Assembly (NCBI GenBank): GCA_961205875.1
Contig: OY540809.1
Span: 24,006,267 to 24,070,266, forward strand
Source of the DNA: Sialis fuliginosa
Lineage: Eukaryota; Arthropoda; Insecta; Megaloptera; Sialidae
Direction of reading: 5' to 3'
Length of the DNA stretch: 64,000 bases
A program made the translations under genes and the position numbers. The notes below the pieces were generated by a model. The model was not told the origin of the DNA and made no database searches. It saw nothing but the letters and a program-made list of their open reading frames with translations. Shown here piece by piece: positions 33,207-43,857 of this stretch (position 1 is its first letter; every line of letters begins with the position of its first letter).

Positions 33207-33354
33207 TTAATGCCGTGTTTAGACCAAAGAAAACAAAACAGCAACACGGTGTTTGAAAACACATCGTATTTAAAAATGCATAGGGTTTATTGCATTTTTG
33301 TCAAAAAGACACGATGTTGCTGTTTTTTTTTTCGGTCTAAACACGGCATTAGAA
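33207..33354. mobile_element. Tiny MITE with TGCCGTGTTTAGACC ends
   Basis: TGCCGTGTTTAGACC (33211) pairs with GGTCTAAACACGGCA (ends 33348), perfect over 15 bp. 'acagcaacac'/'gttgctgt' continues the pairing inward. TTA(A) lies at both edges, suggesting a TTA duplication. It is about 140 bp long. Confidence 0.8.
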
Positions 33355-33597
33355 GCTCTCCAAATTTTTATAATGATTAAACATTTTTAAAAGGTCGCTC
33401 ATGATTTTTAAAAATCGTAAAATTTCTAAAAAATTGATTTTTTTTCTAATTCAATTTCTCACTTTTTATTATATTTTATTTTATAATGTATCATAATGAA
33501 ATTTTCTAAAATTTCAGAGCTAAATATTAATATTAAGAGGTCGCTCAAATATAAAAAAAATAAATATACATAAAATATACTGAAAAACTAAGTTATT
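33355..33597. other. AT-rich, nothing recognised
   Basis: 'aaaaggtcgctcatgat' and 'aagaggtcgctcaaat' (33391 and 33536) are a short local repeat. No other features are visible. Confidence 0.4.
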
Positions 33598-34292
33598 GTA
33601 ATGGGTCCGAAAATCGAAATAAACAATTTCAACATATTTTTATATTTCAAAGTCACTATATTACATAAATACATACATACATATATAGGTATATACACTA
33701 TTTTCAGAAAGATGTGTGTGTGTGTGTACGTAAGTACGTGTCATTTTATCCTGCATGAAATCTCGCAAATAAAAAATGCTATTGACTTCGTTTTAACGTG
33801 AATATAATCTGAAAGGAATTTCATCAAATTCGGCCCAGCCGTTTTTTTGTTAAAACAAAAAGACTACAAAAAATAGATTTTAAAATATAAAAAAAAAAGA
33901 TTTATCAGATCTAATTTGTTTTGGTGGCAATCGATACTTTGAAACCTTAGATAGTAATAATTAAATTATTTAATAAATAAAAAATGTATTAAGTGAAATT
34001 TTGGCCCCTAATGTTAAAATAACATATTCACATAAACTATATGTAAACATTGGATATAATTTAATAAATTAAAAAAAATAACCCAGATGTGTATTAAGTA
34101 ATATTTTAGGTCCCTACTGTTAAAATAACATATTTACATAAACTATATGGAAATCTTACATATAATTTAATCAAATAAAAAAATAGTCCAGATGCGTATT
34201 AAGTGAACTGTTAAAATATCAAAAACAATAAGTAATTAGCATAGTTAGAAGTTGGTTGTGTGTACCTTAAGGTTCGCACCCCACAGCTTGTT
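33598..34292 (+). mobile_element. Dispersed repeat family Y, copy 1
   Basis: It begins at 'ggtccgaaaatcgaaataaa' and runs through 'ttcagaaagatgtgtgtg', 'aaatctcgcaaataaaaaatg', 'gacttcgttttaacgtgaatataatctgaaagg', 'attcggcccagccgtttttttgtt', and ends at 'accttaaggttcgcaccccac'. The second copy is at 57193-57797. The CA/TG tract and 'attcggcccagccg' region resemble retroposon tails. No terminal inverted repeats were found. Confidence 0.7.
33986..34220. repeat. Internal 105-bp tandem duplication in repeat Y
   Basis: Units start with GTATTAAGTRA at 33986, 34091 and 34196 (the last partial). The other Y copy (57193) has this unit only once, so the duplication arose after the two copies separated, or was lost from the other. 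Confidence 0.75.
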
Positions 34293-34705
34293 TATTTTCA
34301 ATTTGAATGATAACGAACCAATAGAACACAATAAAAAAATATGGGTTCATTTTAGAGAATACTGAAAATTCATATAAATAGAATAATTTTTTTTTTCGAA
34401 ATAATTTGCTTATATTATAGTTCTCATCTTCTCTATTGGTTCGTTAATGTAATAAATTCGACATAAAGGGTAGGTACAATCTATATTTTTAATGTACTCA
34501 TCATTTAATAATGAAAGCTTCTTTAGTAATTGCAAAATAAGTACTTTGTCTACCATACTCTGCGATCAAAGAGAACGTTACTTGCGACTAATTAAAATAT
34601 ATTCTTCTTGCTGAAAACTGCATTTCATGAAACTTGGTAAAAAGTTTGCAAACCATGCTCTTTAAAATGCCAGATATAATTAAATAAATAAAGTAGTAGG
34701 TACCT
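34293..34705. other. No gene recognised
   Basis: This AT-rich stretch contains a weak inverted pair 'aacgaaccaatagaacac'/'ctattggttcgttaat' (about 34312 and 34433) that may be a small decayed MITE. Confidence 0.4.
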
Positions 34706-34805
34706 ATGGATCTTGGCTTCTTGGTATAAGCACCGTTGATTTGGTCGTGTTATCGGCCAACGTTTCATTACACATTGCAGTGGACATCTTCAGAGCTCTT
34801 CTAAA
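34706..34805 (-). mobile_element. Penelope-like retroelement 3' end, relic
   Basis: On the minus strand it reads 'gaagagctctgaagatgtccactgcaatgtgtaatgaaacgttggccgataac'. The pattern 'CTGATGATG...CGAAACGTTGG' is characteristic of the 3' regions of Penelope-like elements as I recall them. No reverse transcriptase or GIY-YIG frame is attached. Confidence 0.55.
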
Positions 34806-35454
34806 AGTGCTGAATAAATTAAAATATTTTTAAATAACACTATTTAGAACATAATATGTGGAATATACAAATGTTGTAAAACCTTTTGAAATTTTGTGTG
34901 GGTACTTAAGATTTATACTTCTTATTATAACTTCTCCAAATTTCAACTATTTCTCGTTGAAGTTAGATACCTGCCATACATCCTTAATCAACTTGGAATA
35001 CACTGTATATCAATAAAAGAATAAATCAGAATATCGTAGTAGTTTAACGATAGCTAGTCCAATTTGGTTTTCAATACTGAAGTAACTTACTTTACATTTA
35101 TTTTATGTATTTATTTCAGTGCAATTTAAGCAAAGACACTTGTGTAATAGAATAGCGAATATAAAAATGTAAAGTGATTGAAAGACTTTAAAACAGTGAA
35201 CGTGAATAGGGTGTACATACATTTACCTATGTTCATACACAGAATGATTTTTAAGTAGTCATATAGCTCTAGTAATAGTGTTGTCTTTTTTAATATCAAT
35301 ATATTTTAAAGCAATATTCCATTTACATTTTTACTAGCAAAAATTAATTCTCTTAAACTAATTTAAGGGTTTGAGGCTTTCGAATGGTAAAAGTCCAGTA
35401 AAAATAATGAGTACTGCAGACCCCACCAAAAAAAGTTTTTTTTTATGAAATTAA
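34806..35454. other. AT-rich, nothing recognised
   Basis: No open frames or repeat copies were identified. Confidence 0.45.
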
Positions 35455-35700
35455 AGCAATTTAAATAATACAATACATTTGGGAGAGGGGGTTGTATGGA
35501 TCAAGCCCCAACCCCTAAAAAATGTAAAAGGTATAAAATTAAAACTAATTAAATAATACAATAATTTTTTAAGAGAGAAGGGATTATATGGATCGTGCTC
35601 CCCCCCACAAAAAAATACAAAAATCTTATCAAATTAAAATTTACAAAAAAAAGGTTGAGGGAGCTTATGTGTCGACATGCCCCCCCCCCAACCCAAAAGC
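35455..35700. repeat. C-run repeat, three degenerate tandem copies of about 95 bp
   Basis: Each unit has an A-rich part, 'aatacaataat', 'gggagaggg', 'tatggatc', and a C run (35500, 35600, 35685). The family also occurs at 2141-2300. The 67-codon frame at 35595-35798 spans it and is not credible. Confidence 0.65.
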
Positions 35701-35721
35701 GAAAAAAAATGTATAATAAAA

Positions 35722-35794
35722 AAAGTCAATATTCGCATTCGCATTCGCATCCGCGAATGTCGGCCGCTGATATTCGCATTTGTTACATCACTAG
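35722..35794. mobile_element. Right end of a hAT-like MITE (ATTCGCATTCGC repeats)
   Basis: 'attcgcattcgcattcgcatccgcg ... gatattcgcatttgttacatcactag' is the reverse complement of a 'CTAGTGATGTAACAAATGCG' type end. Related TAGGGATGT ends occur at 6261. The left end was not located; it may be within the C-run repeats. Confidence 0.45.
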
Positions 35795-36419
35795 ATAAAC
35801 TATACAAATTCAAAATATTTTTACGCAGGTATTTGAACTTTCTTCAAGAATATTGAATGCAAATTAGCTATTCTATCTTGAAAAATTGTCTGTTATCTTA
35901 ATAGCTTGTTACATATTTAATTATTTGTACGAAGACTTAATGATCATTCCTACACACAGCTGCGAATCTGAGCGCACATAGAATGAGTGTATTTTGTTCG
36001 ACCAAGATTCAATTTCACGTTTTTTGATCGGGAGGAGCAAAACGCAAACTCAATTCCCGCTGATTCAGCAGCGGCAGAACTTATCAAATGTTTCACCCGG
36101 ATGTCTGTGTGTATGTGAATATGTATGTATGTGTGTGCGTGTGTGTATGTGCGCCATCTCTACACAAATGTAAATATGAGGAGAAACTTTTTTCTTCTTC
36201 TCCAGCGTCTTTTGAAATCGTGTATATATGAACATGATGAGCTCAATTTTCTGGTCTCTGATTTTGTTCTTTGTTGTAGTAATGTATCTATAGTCGAATC
36301 TTTATAACAAACTGCGTGTCTTTTGACGTCCTTAAAAGAATACTTTAATATTTGTAGTGTGTGTCATGATTTGAAACAATTTGGGTGCAAGATCTAACAT
36401 CTTTTGTTTTACTTGCCAC
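35795..36419. other. No gene; GC-richer patch 35960-36110 and TG microsatellite at 36117-36152
   Basis: 'gcacatagaatgagtgtattttgttcgaccaag' and 'gctgattcagcagcggcag' stand out from the AT background but have no copies or open frame. The (TG/TA)n tract begins at about 36117. Confidence 0.4.
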
Positions 36420-36600
36420 CAGGGCCGTAACTAGAGGCTTTGTTGCCCCAGAGTCCTAGAGCAGCAAAATTTATGTTTTTTTTTCGTTGCTACCTCAATC
36501 CACAATTTACACTTGTTACTAATTTTAAGAACCTTTTTTTTGTTCAATTTTTACGCTGCTGCGGGGGAGCCTCTATACTCATGGGCCCCGGGGCACTGCA
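36420..36600. mobile_element. hAT-like MITE fragment (CAGGGCCGTAACTAGAGGC end)
   Basis: CAGGGCCGTAACTAGAGGC is a typical hAT MITE end. A matching inner motif 'ggggagcctctatactcatgggccccgggg' lies at about 36565-36595, but no clean CTG terminus or 8-bp duplication is visible. The far end is probably lost. Confidence 0.5.
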
Positions 36601-36849
36601 ACAACTGCATATAATTTGTCTTTGCTTTTTACCACATAAGTGAAAATATCAGAAATGGTTTTGCCCAATGAGTGACTTTGTTTAGTATTAACGAGTCTTT
36701 ATGTTTCATGGCCCTAAAAATCTAAAAAACATGTTTTTAAAAAAATTCGATTTATCTGTCAAATATATGAAAATTTTGAAAGTTATGTATACTTTTTTTG
36801 GCGGAATTTGAGTAATGCAATAGGTACTAAACGAAAACAACACCAGGTA
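36601..36849. other. No feature recognised
   Basis: This is AT-rich sequence between two mobile element fragments. Confidence 0.4.
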
Positions 36850-37380
36850 GACAATACAGATTTCAGTTATGATAGTCGGTAAAACGGGTTTTTAGTTTTA
36901 CATTTGCACGCTAGATGTCAGTACGCCAAATAAGTATAACTTCTAACGCGTGTACATACTACATAAGTACACACTCCCACTTTTTTTAATTTGATAGATA
37001 TGTTTGCTTAACCTGATCTTCAATTTTAATGGAAATATACTTATATTTTTGTAATTTTTAAATAAAAATTACAAACATATAGAATTGATGTCTGTTTATC
37101 TGTTTGTCTGGTAAACTAGTCGAATGATATAAAAAATTCTCGTATGAGAAAATTTTAAACTTGGTCTATTTTTTTATTACATATATGTTATTTAAATCCA
37201 ACTTTTTTATTTGAAATATATGCAAATTTTTATTTTTCTCAATATTCTGAAATATTTTTATTTTGGGATACAAGTAGCCTATGTCCTTCCTCAGGATGCA
37301 AGCTATCTCCCTGCCAAATTTCATTAAGATCGATTCAGCGGTTTAGCCGTTAAAGGTTAACAAACTTTCGCAATTATTTA
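36850..37380 (+). mobile_element. Retroposon R2 copy, interrupted
   Basis: The front part ('gataatacagatttcagttatgatagtcggtaaaac ... gcacgctagatgtca ... acacactccca') ends near 36985. The back part ('gggatacaagtagcctatgtccttcctcaggatgcaagctatctcc ... gcggtttagccgttaaagg') starts at 37258. The 270 bp between them is AT-rich and foreign to the other copies at 5934, 52740 and 63013. Confidence 0.7.
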
Positions 37381-37439
37381 GTTGCAGTTGTTAAAAATAG
37401 TTTAATAAAAATCGATTTTATTGCATTTGAAATAGTATA

Positions 37440-38286
37440 TAAGGTCATGATGGCAAATAAGGCCCACCTTAATTAAAAATGCTATATTTCGGGTAATAAG
37501 TAATTTATATTAAAAATGCTATGTTAATGTTAAACTTTGGTTTATTATTAATCTAAATAAGTATGAAAATCAACTTTTATTAAATGATTTCTTCATTTTT
37601 AAGACTTCTTAAAAAAAGTAACTTTGGGCCTTATTAAACTATGGTGGCATAATAATTAAACATAAAACTAAATTAAACATTTTCAGATAATTATAATGTT
37701 ATTTTGTATGGGAGCTATGTTTTAATCAACATTTGGCGTAATATTTGCTTAATTACAGCTAATAAATAAACACTTAATAATTTAATTTTAACATTTATTT
37801 TTTATCCAGAACGTGCCGATGCTGCATCCATAGCAGCTGCTAAACTCTCGCCAGACCACGTTATTTCTTCATTGTAGATGATTTTTTTATAGAACTATTA
37901 GTAAATAAAAATGACATACCAATCTAGAACAAAATATGTGATCATAAATTGTAATAAATAATAAAAAGTCCAATCTTAAATTTATAATAGAAATCAACTT
38001 TTTACCATAAACTTTAAGGATCGAACTATTACCTGAACAAATAAGAAACAAATAATACATAACAAAAATTAAGATTATTTGTTCGTTGTTTTTATTAAAT
38101 TGAACATTCGTCACCATCTCTCGCAACAAACTCAGAGGTTAAAAGTTAGCGCGGCAAGAGACTAGTCGGTGTGTAGTTAGCTTTGTATAAGTATCTTCTT
38201 TGTGTATATAAAAATCCAGACCGATCCAACTATTGCAAATGTGTTTTTTTTTTTCACCCTGGGCCTTATTTGCATCAGGTACCTTA
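37440..38286. mobile_element. MITE with TAAGGT..GATG.CAAATAAGGCCCA ends
   Basis: The left end is 'taaggtcatgatggcaaataaggcccacc'. The reverse complement of the right end is 'taaggtacctgatgcaaataaggcccaggg'. The interior of about 800 bp is non-coding; the 80-codon minus-strand frame at 37887-38129 has no recognisable feature. An inner 'gggccttattaaac' at about 37626 resembles the terminal motif. Confidence 0.7.
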
Positions 38287-38554
38287 CAAAAGTACCTAAA
38301 TTCGTTGTGGTGTGGATCGCGCATTTTTCAGAGCACTTCATGTGAAAATGTTAGTCAAATCAACGACTAAAATATCACGGTTTAACCTAAAAGTTAAATT
38401 CATAAATATATTTTCAATAAAGCAATAATAATTCAAAAAAACTGACACGGTTTGTAGTAACAGTGCATACACACAAAAAAGCTGTAACGGTCAGCAGTTT
38501 TATCGTGTTAACGTAGATAAACGATAATGTCTTTGATAATTAAAAAAATATCTG
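38287..38554. other. No feature recognised
   Basis: This is an AT-rich spacer without repeats or open frames. Confidence 0.4.
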
Positions 38555-38650
38555 TGTATATCTGCGCCCTCGTGGGGCAATAAATACAGCGGCGCGACCC
38601 CAGTGAGTTCGAGCACCGATAATCCTGGAGCACGACTTTTACACGCTCTG
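38555..38650 (+). promoter_or_regulatory. GC-rich island with promoter-like layout, tentative
   Basis: 'tgcgccctcgtggggcaataaatacagcggcgcgaccccagtgagttcgagc' has a TATA-like AATAAATA (38579) followed about 24 bases later by CAGTGAG, similar to the arthropod initiator TCAGT. GC content is far above the neighbourhood. No open frame or recognisable gene follows. It could equally be part of an LTR or a decayed element. Confidence 0.25.
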
Positions 38651-38825
38651 TTGCGTTTGTTTTATATTTGTGAATTAATCATGCTATTGTTTATATTAGT
38701 TTATAATATCTCAGTTGTAGGGACTTAGGGGGGTGGGGGTGGAGGATGGAAAATTATGAGCCCGAGTATTGTGTCATGAAACAAAACACAATTTTACTCT
38801 ATTACTCATTTTTTGAATCATTTTT
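38651..38825. other. No feature recognised
   Basis: It contains a G-rich stretch 'gggggggtgggggtggagg' like run near 38727-38747. Nothing else is visible. Confidence 0.4.
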
Positions 38826-39026
38826 AACCGACTACCAAAAAGGAGGAGTTTCTCAATTTGACAATATATATTTTTTATGTATGTTCGAGTATAACTGCGT
38901 TTGTTTGAAAGAGTATACTCTCGAGGTGGTCCCATATAAATTTTATCAGAATCTGACCATGTACTTTGAAGATACGCCACTCAAAAGAAAAAAAACTTTT
39001 TTAGAAACAAATAAAACCGACTTAAA
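38826..39026 (+). repeat. R1 dispersed repeat, body copy ending at ACCGACTT
   Basis: 'ccgactaccaaaaaggaggag', 'tctcaatttgac', 'tatgtatgttcgagtataac', 'agtatactctcgaggtggtcccatataaattttatc' and 'gaagatacgccactcaaaag' follow the R1 order seen at 11398. The 113-codon frame at 38746-39087 reads through this repeat into repeat X and is not a gene. Confidence 0.75.
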
Positions 39027-39542
39027 AAAACATCTGCCAAGTAAATGTACACTGCTTCCTCGTGCTAAATTCACCAAAGGTAGTTAATTATTGAACAATT
39101 TAAATAAAATGCTCAGATAAATTGATTAGAATTGGTTAACCATTTAATTTTTATACAATGTTACTAAAAAATATTAGTTCGAAATTTTTCTTAAAACGCA
39201 CCTGATTATTTTTTTGTAATTCAGATAAATCTTTATAAGGGAATATTTTACAACGTTCTAGGCCCATATTATAGGAAATTTAATGCTCTACAAAAAATAT
39301 TCTATAAAACTTTCACGTTACATGTGTCGTTCTTGAGATATATTGAAAAAATAAATATTTTGGGATGTCACCTCTCCCCTTTACACACAATTTTGACGAT
39401 TTTGAAATAGGACCGTCCTCAACCATCAATACAATATCGGTTCAGTGGTTCATGAGTTATGCGTGTGACAAGGATTCAGGGGACAGATGTCAATCTAAAA
39501 CGATCACAAAGCTTCTCGTATCTTCGATATTGCGAGGAAGCA
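39027..39542 (+). mobile_element. Repeat family X, copy 3, internally deleted
   Basis: It begins CATCTGCCAAGTAAATGTAC and ends 'tcgatattgcgaggaagc'. Compared with the copy at 12647 it lacks about 130 bp near 39215 and most of the 'cagacagacag' region near 39488. It joins R1 sequence directly on both sides. Confidence 0.8.
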
Positions 39543-39544
39543 AA

Positions 39545-39720
39545 AACCCTAAAAACACTGAAAAGTATATAAAAATTAAATTTTATAGTTTTTGAAGTCG
39601 GTACCAAGCTAATAAAAAAACTATAAAAGAAAATAAAAACGACCTCAAAAACTGTTTGTATACTTTTCAATGTTTTTAGGTGTTTTTTGAAGTCGGTTTA
39701 ATTTTTTTCATAAAAAGTTT
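39545..39720. repeat. R1 tails in alternating orientation
   Basis: Three tail units occur: 'aaaacactgaaaagtatataa ... gtttttgaagtcggt', then 'acgacctcaaaaactg ... tatacttttcaatg', then 'gttttttgaagtcggtttaa'. They suggest repeated insertion or rearrangement of R1 ends next to the X copy. Confidence 0.6.
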
Positions 39721-40470
39721 TTTTATATTATTACTAATTCATTATACATTTGTAATTTCAATGATCTAAAAAAATCTTGGAGCTATAACGAATATGTTGT
39801 AAATGCTTATTTTTATCGAAAAAAAAATGGTTATGATATAGAATTTTAAATTTTATAGTTTTTTCTATAATTTTTTTATAAAAGATTTCTTATTAATTAA
39901 TATTACAATTCCGAATGATATACATATTATTAGATCCGAATGATATGTCGCTAATTTTACGCTCATTTTTGCGGAGTGCACTGGTAACAGCGTGTTTTGA
40001 ATCACGTTTAGTTGTCATGTGACAGATTTTCACGAATTATCATGTATTTAGGAATTTCTATGATTCGAAATTGGATAATTATTCATAAAAATAATAATAA
40101 TAAATACTCGCTTATGGTAAAAATACAATAGATATCTACTTATATTAATTATAATAAATGGACTGTCCAGAGCTAACTTTGATATATTTAAATTTATTCT
40201 ACGTCAATAACAATTTGCAAACATAATGGGAAACGAATATGTGCAGCCATATAATATAAATTAATGAGGTATAATTAAATATTAAACTTGGGACAAATCA
40301 CGTTTTACAAACAAATTCATCAACATTTTACCAAACATCTACATAGAATTTATATTGTGTTTATTTACATAATTTTGTTCTCTAAATTAATAATAATTAT
40401 TTATTATTGTACCAACTTGCTCATGTATTAAATCGTGTATTCATTTTTATTTTTTTATTTTATTAGTTTA
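39721..40470. other. AT-rich, nothing recognised
   Basis: No open frame or repeat family copy was identified. Confidence 0.45.
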
Positions 40471-42782
40471 TACACTCACGGAAAAAATTAAAGGACCACT
40501 TTTATTTTTCGAAAAAATTGCTCATTTTCAAAGTAATGCCGATAGGTCAAATATGATCCATTTTTTACTTATGGGATATGAAAATTGAAGAAAATTTTAT
40601 CATCTTTTCGAATTTAGGGGTATATTTGTTTTATTAAACTTATTATTGTGACCAAATCGCGGTTTAATAAAAAATAAAAAAATTGATTTTTTTTTGCAAT
40701 TTTGAAAGATGCCCACGGGGATGTTAAATTTTTTTTCTAAAATTTCAAGATAACCATTTTGTAGGAAATTTGTTCAGCTTTAAAACGCTTTTTCAAATTT
40801 GTTTTATAATTTTTTGGTGTTACGATATTCGAGTTTGAATGAAAAAAGTACCAAAAAGTTTTAAACGACCATAAAGGGCCTAATGTTAGTCGCATAGAAA
40901 AGAAAAAAAAAGAATATTAAAGCTTAAATAATCACCTATTGTCTAGTAGCATTTAAAAAATGTTTAATTTTAACTTAACCCTTCAAATACGAAAAACAAA
41001 ACAGTGTTCGAATTTAAATAATCCTGTAAAAATAACCTTTTTTTAATCATAGATCTAATGTTTAAAATGTATCCAGAAATTAAGTTCTATCAAAGAATAT
41101 GAAAATTAGACTTATTACCTTCTTTGTGAACAAAGGTTCCAGTAAAAATCTTTTAATTTGGCTGAGAAATTGCATTTTGAATTTTTTGTATACGTTTAGG
41201 ATTTGACCGTACTTTTTATAACAAGTTTTTCTTTGGGATTTTTTTTTCGAAAAACAATCAATTTTTGAGAAAAATTGTAAGAAGGAAAAAGTTTTTCTTT
41301 CTTGTTAAAGAATATTCTTAATTTTTTTCAGATGTTTTATATCAATATTGTGGGATTAAATTTATTTTTAATAGGGTACTTTTTCATTCAAACTTGAATA
41401 TCTTGGCATCAAAAAATGTGACAATCATTTTTTAAAAAGCATTTTGAAGCTGAGAAAATGTACTAAATGATGAATATCATGGAATTTTGAAAAAAAATAA
41501 TCATACATCCCCGTGTAAAACTTCCATAATTACAAAAAATTTCAATTTTTAATTTCAGTCAACTGCGTGTGGTCATGAAAAAACGTTCAACAACATATTA
41601 AAGACTCTTGATTTCGACAGTTAAATTAATTTTCATTGAATTTTCACCGCTTATTCGTTCAAAGTAACTGAATTTTTTTGGTCCACACGTAGTTGACTAA
41701 AAAAAATTAATTATTTATTTGCAGTTATAGAAATTTCACACGGGGATGTATGATTATTTTTTTTCAAAATTCCATGATATTCATCATTTAGTAAATTTTC
41801 TCAGCTTCAAAATGCTTTTTAAAAAATGATTGTCACATTTTTTGATGCCAAGATATTCAAGTTTGAATGAAAAAGTACCCTATTAAAAATAAATTTAATC
41901 CCACAATCATGATATAAAACATCTGAAAAAAATTAAGAATATTCTTTAACAAGAAAGAAAAACTTTTTCCTTCTTACAATTTTTCTCAAAAATTGATTGT
42001 TTTTCGAAAAAAAAATCCCAAAGAAAAACTTGTTATAAAAAGTACGGTCAAATCCTAAACGTATACAAAAAATTCAAAATGCAATTTCTCAGCCAAATTA
42101 AAAGATTTTTACTGGAACCTTTGTTCACAAAGAAGGTAATAAGTCTAATTTTCATATTCTTTGATAGAACTTAATTTCTGGATACATTTTAAACATTAGA
42201 TCTATGATTAAAAAAAGGTTATTTTTACAGGATTATTTAAATTCGAACACTGTTTTGTTTTTCGTATTTGAAGGGTTAAGTTAAAATTAAACATTTTTTA
42301 AATGCTACTAGACAATAGGTGATTATTTAAGCTTTAATATTCTTTTTTTTTCTTTTCTATGCGACTAACATTAGGCCCTTTATGGTCGTTTAAAACTTTT
42401 TGGTACTTTTTTCATTCAAACTCGAATATCGTAACACCAAAAAATTATAAAACAAATTTGAAAACGCGTTTTAAAGCTGAACAAATTTCCTACAAAATGG
42501 TTATCTTGAAATTTTAGAAAAAAAATTTAACATCTCCATGGGCATCTTTCAAAATATCAAAAAAAAACAATTTTTTTATTTTTTATTAAACCGCGATTTG
42601 GTCACAATAATAAGTTTAATAAAACAAATATACCCCTAAATTCGAAAAGATGATAAAATTTCCTTCAATTTTCATATCCTATAAGTAAAAAATGGATCAT
42701 ATTTGACCTATCGGCATTACTTTGAAAATGAGCAATTTTTTCGAAAAATAAAAGTGGTCCTTTAATTTTTTCCGTGAGTGTA
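40471..42782. mobile_element. Large foldback F3, 2.3 kb, arms about 1.1 kb
   Basis: The left end CACTCACGGAAAAAATTAAA at 40473 is matched perfectly by TTTAATTTTTTCCGTGAGTG ending at 42780. TA lies on both sides (40471-40472, 42781-42782), which fits a Tc1/mariner-type duplication. The arms pair from the ends to about 41585 and 41680 with few differences, leaving a spacer of about 100 bp. No transposase is encoded. Landmarks repeated in both arms are 'cacggggatgt', 'caatttttgagaaaaattg' and 'cgactaacattaggccc'. Confidence 0.95.
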
Positions 42783-42850
42783 TATTACAAGAATTTATGA
42801 AACAGTTGAAATGTTTAATTGAGTTTAAATTATTACTAATTCACATTACA

Positions 42851-43857
42851 AAAGGTACTGGCACCAGTCTTGGACAATACTGTTGGACATTTATGTAATT
42901 AAATGTACCAAAATTAGAAATATTTGTTGATATTTGATTACTGTCATTACTGAATCATAATCTATAGGCGCTTACCTGTAAAACAGCTTAATTTGATGAT
43001 AATCGGTCAAATGGTTCACATTTAAACTAATTATTAGTGTAATCTATGTATTAATTATTATATTATCATAGCATCTGCATTACATTGTTACGATTAATTA
43101 TTTTATAACGTTTCTGTCGTAGTACTTATCATCGCTGAGTACCTAAACTATATTTGCGAACTTTGGTAATTAAATTGATTTAATAAAGTGATACTTGTTT
43201 TACTAGTAACATGGTTCATGAGAATTATAAAAAAGAAGCCCACCAACCCAAAAAACAGTATACCTTGGTTTTAAAGCGACTAATGGAGGCCACACACGTT
43301 ACGTGAAATCGCTACGATGACACTGTACAGTTCCAACGGTACAGTTAAATGTAAATTCATACTGTCTACAAATGTTAAGACAAAACTGTACAGTTATTCA
43401 TTTAAAAGTTAAAATTTTAAAAAAGCTGACACTAAAAACTACCCAAAAATTTTATAATTTTTATATATGTGGAACAAAATCAAATCCGATCACCTATTCA
43501 AAGTTACAGCCATTTTTAAAAAGCTGACACTGAAAACTACCCAAAATTTATATATATATTTTTTATCTTATATTAGATTTTGTTAATTTTGTATGTTTAT
43601 TTGTGTATTACTGATTTCAAATACGTCGAGCAAAATCAAATCCGACCACCCGTTAAAAGCGATTAAATTGCACCGTTTTCTTCGATAACGATTTATCAAT
43701 TCAAATTTTGCTACTGCTCCGTTCGAAGAAAATCGTACAAAACTGTACAGTTTTCTCATAAACACGTTACGATTTATCGTTACAGTTCGAATTGTACAGT
43801 GCGATCGTAGCGATTTCTCGTAGCGTGTGGCCTCCATAAGACTGGTGCCAGTACCTT
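42851..43857. mobile_element. MITE family A, copy 4, containing another MITE
   Basis: The ends are AAGGTACTGGCACCAGTCTT and its complement ending at 43857. The native interior (42870-43282) matches the copy at 30431. The last native bases 'gactggtgccagtacctt' resume at 43840 after the inserted element. Without the insertion it would be about 450 bp, as in the other copies. Confidence 0.9.
43286..43836. mobile_element. Nested MITE with TGGAGGCCACAC ends and TAA duplication
   Basis: The left end TGGAGGCCACACACGTTACG pairs with the right end CGTAGCGTGTGGCCTCCA. The pairing continues through 'gaaatcgctacgat' and 'actgtacag'. TAA flanks it at 43283-43285 and 43837-43839, while the empty site in the family A copy at 30431 reads 'aaagcgtccaagactgg'. 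A 3-bp TAA/TTA duplication suggests PIF/Harbinger. The 84-codon minus-strand frame at 43583-43837 lies inside and looks coincidental. Confidence 0.9.

Noticed and set aside
36117..36307. 60-codon frame starting in a TG tract
   Set aside because: The first part is microsatellite and the remainder shows no features.
38746..39087. 113-codon plus-strand frame as a gene
   Set aside because: It reads through R1 and into repeat X, and the same DNA in other copies is not open.
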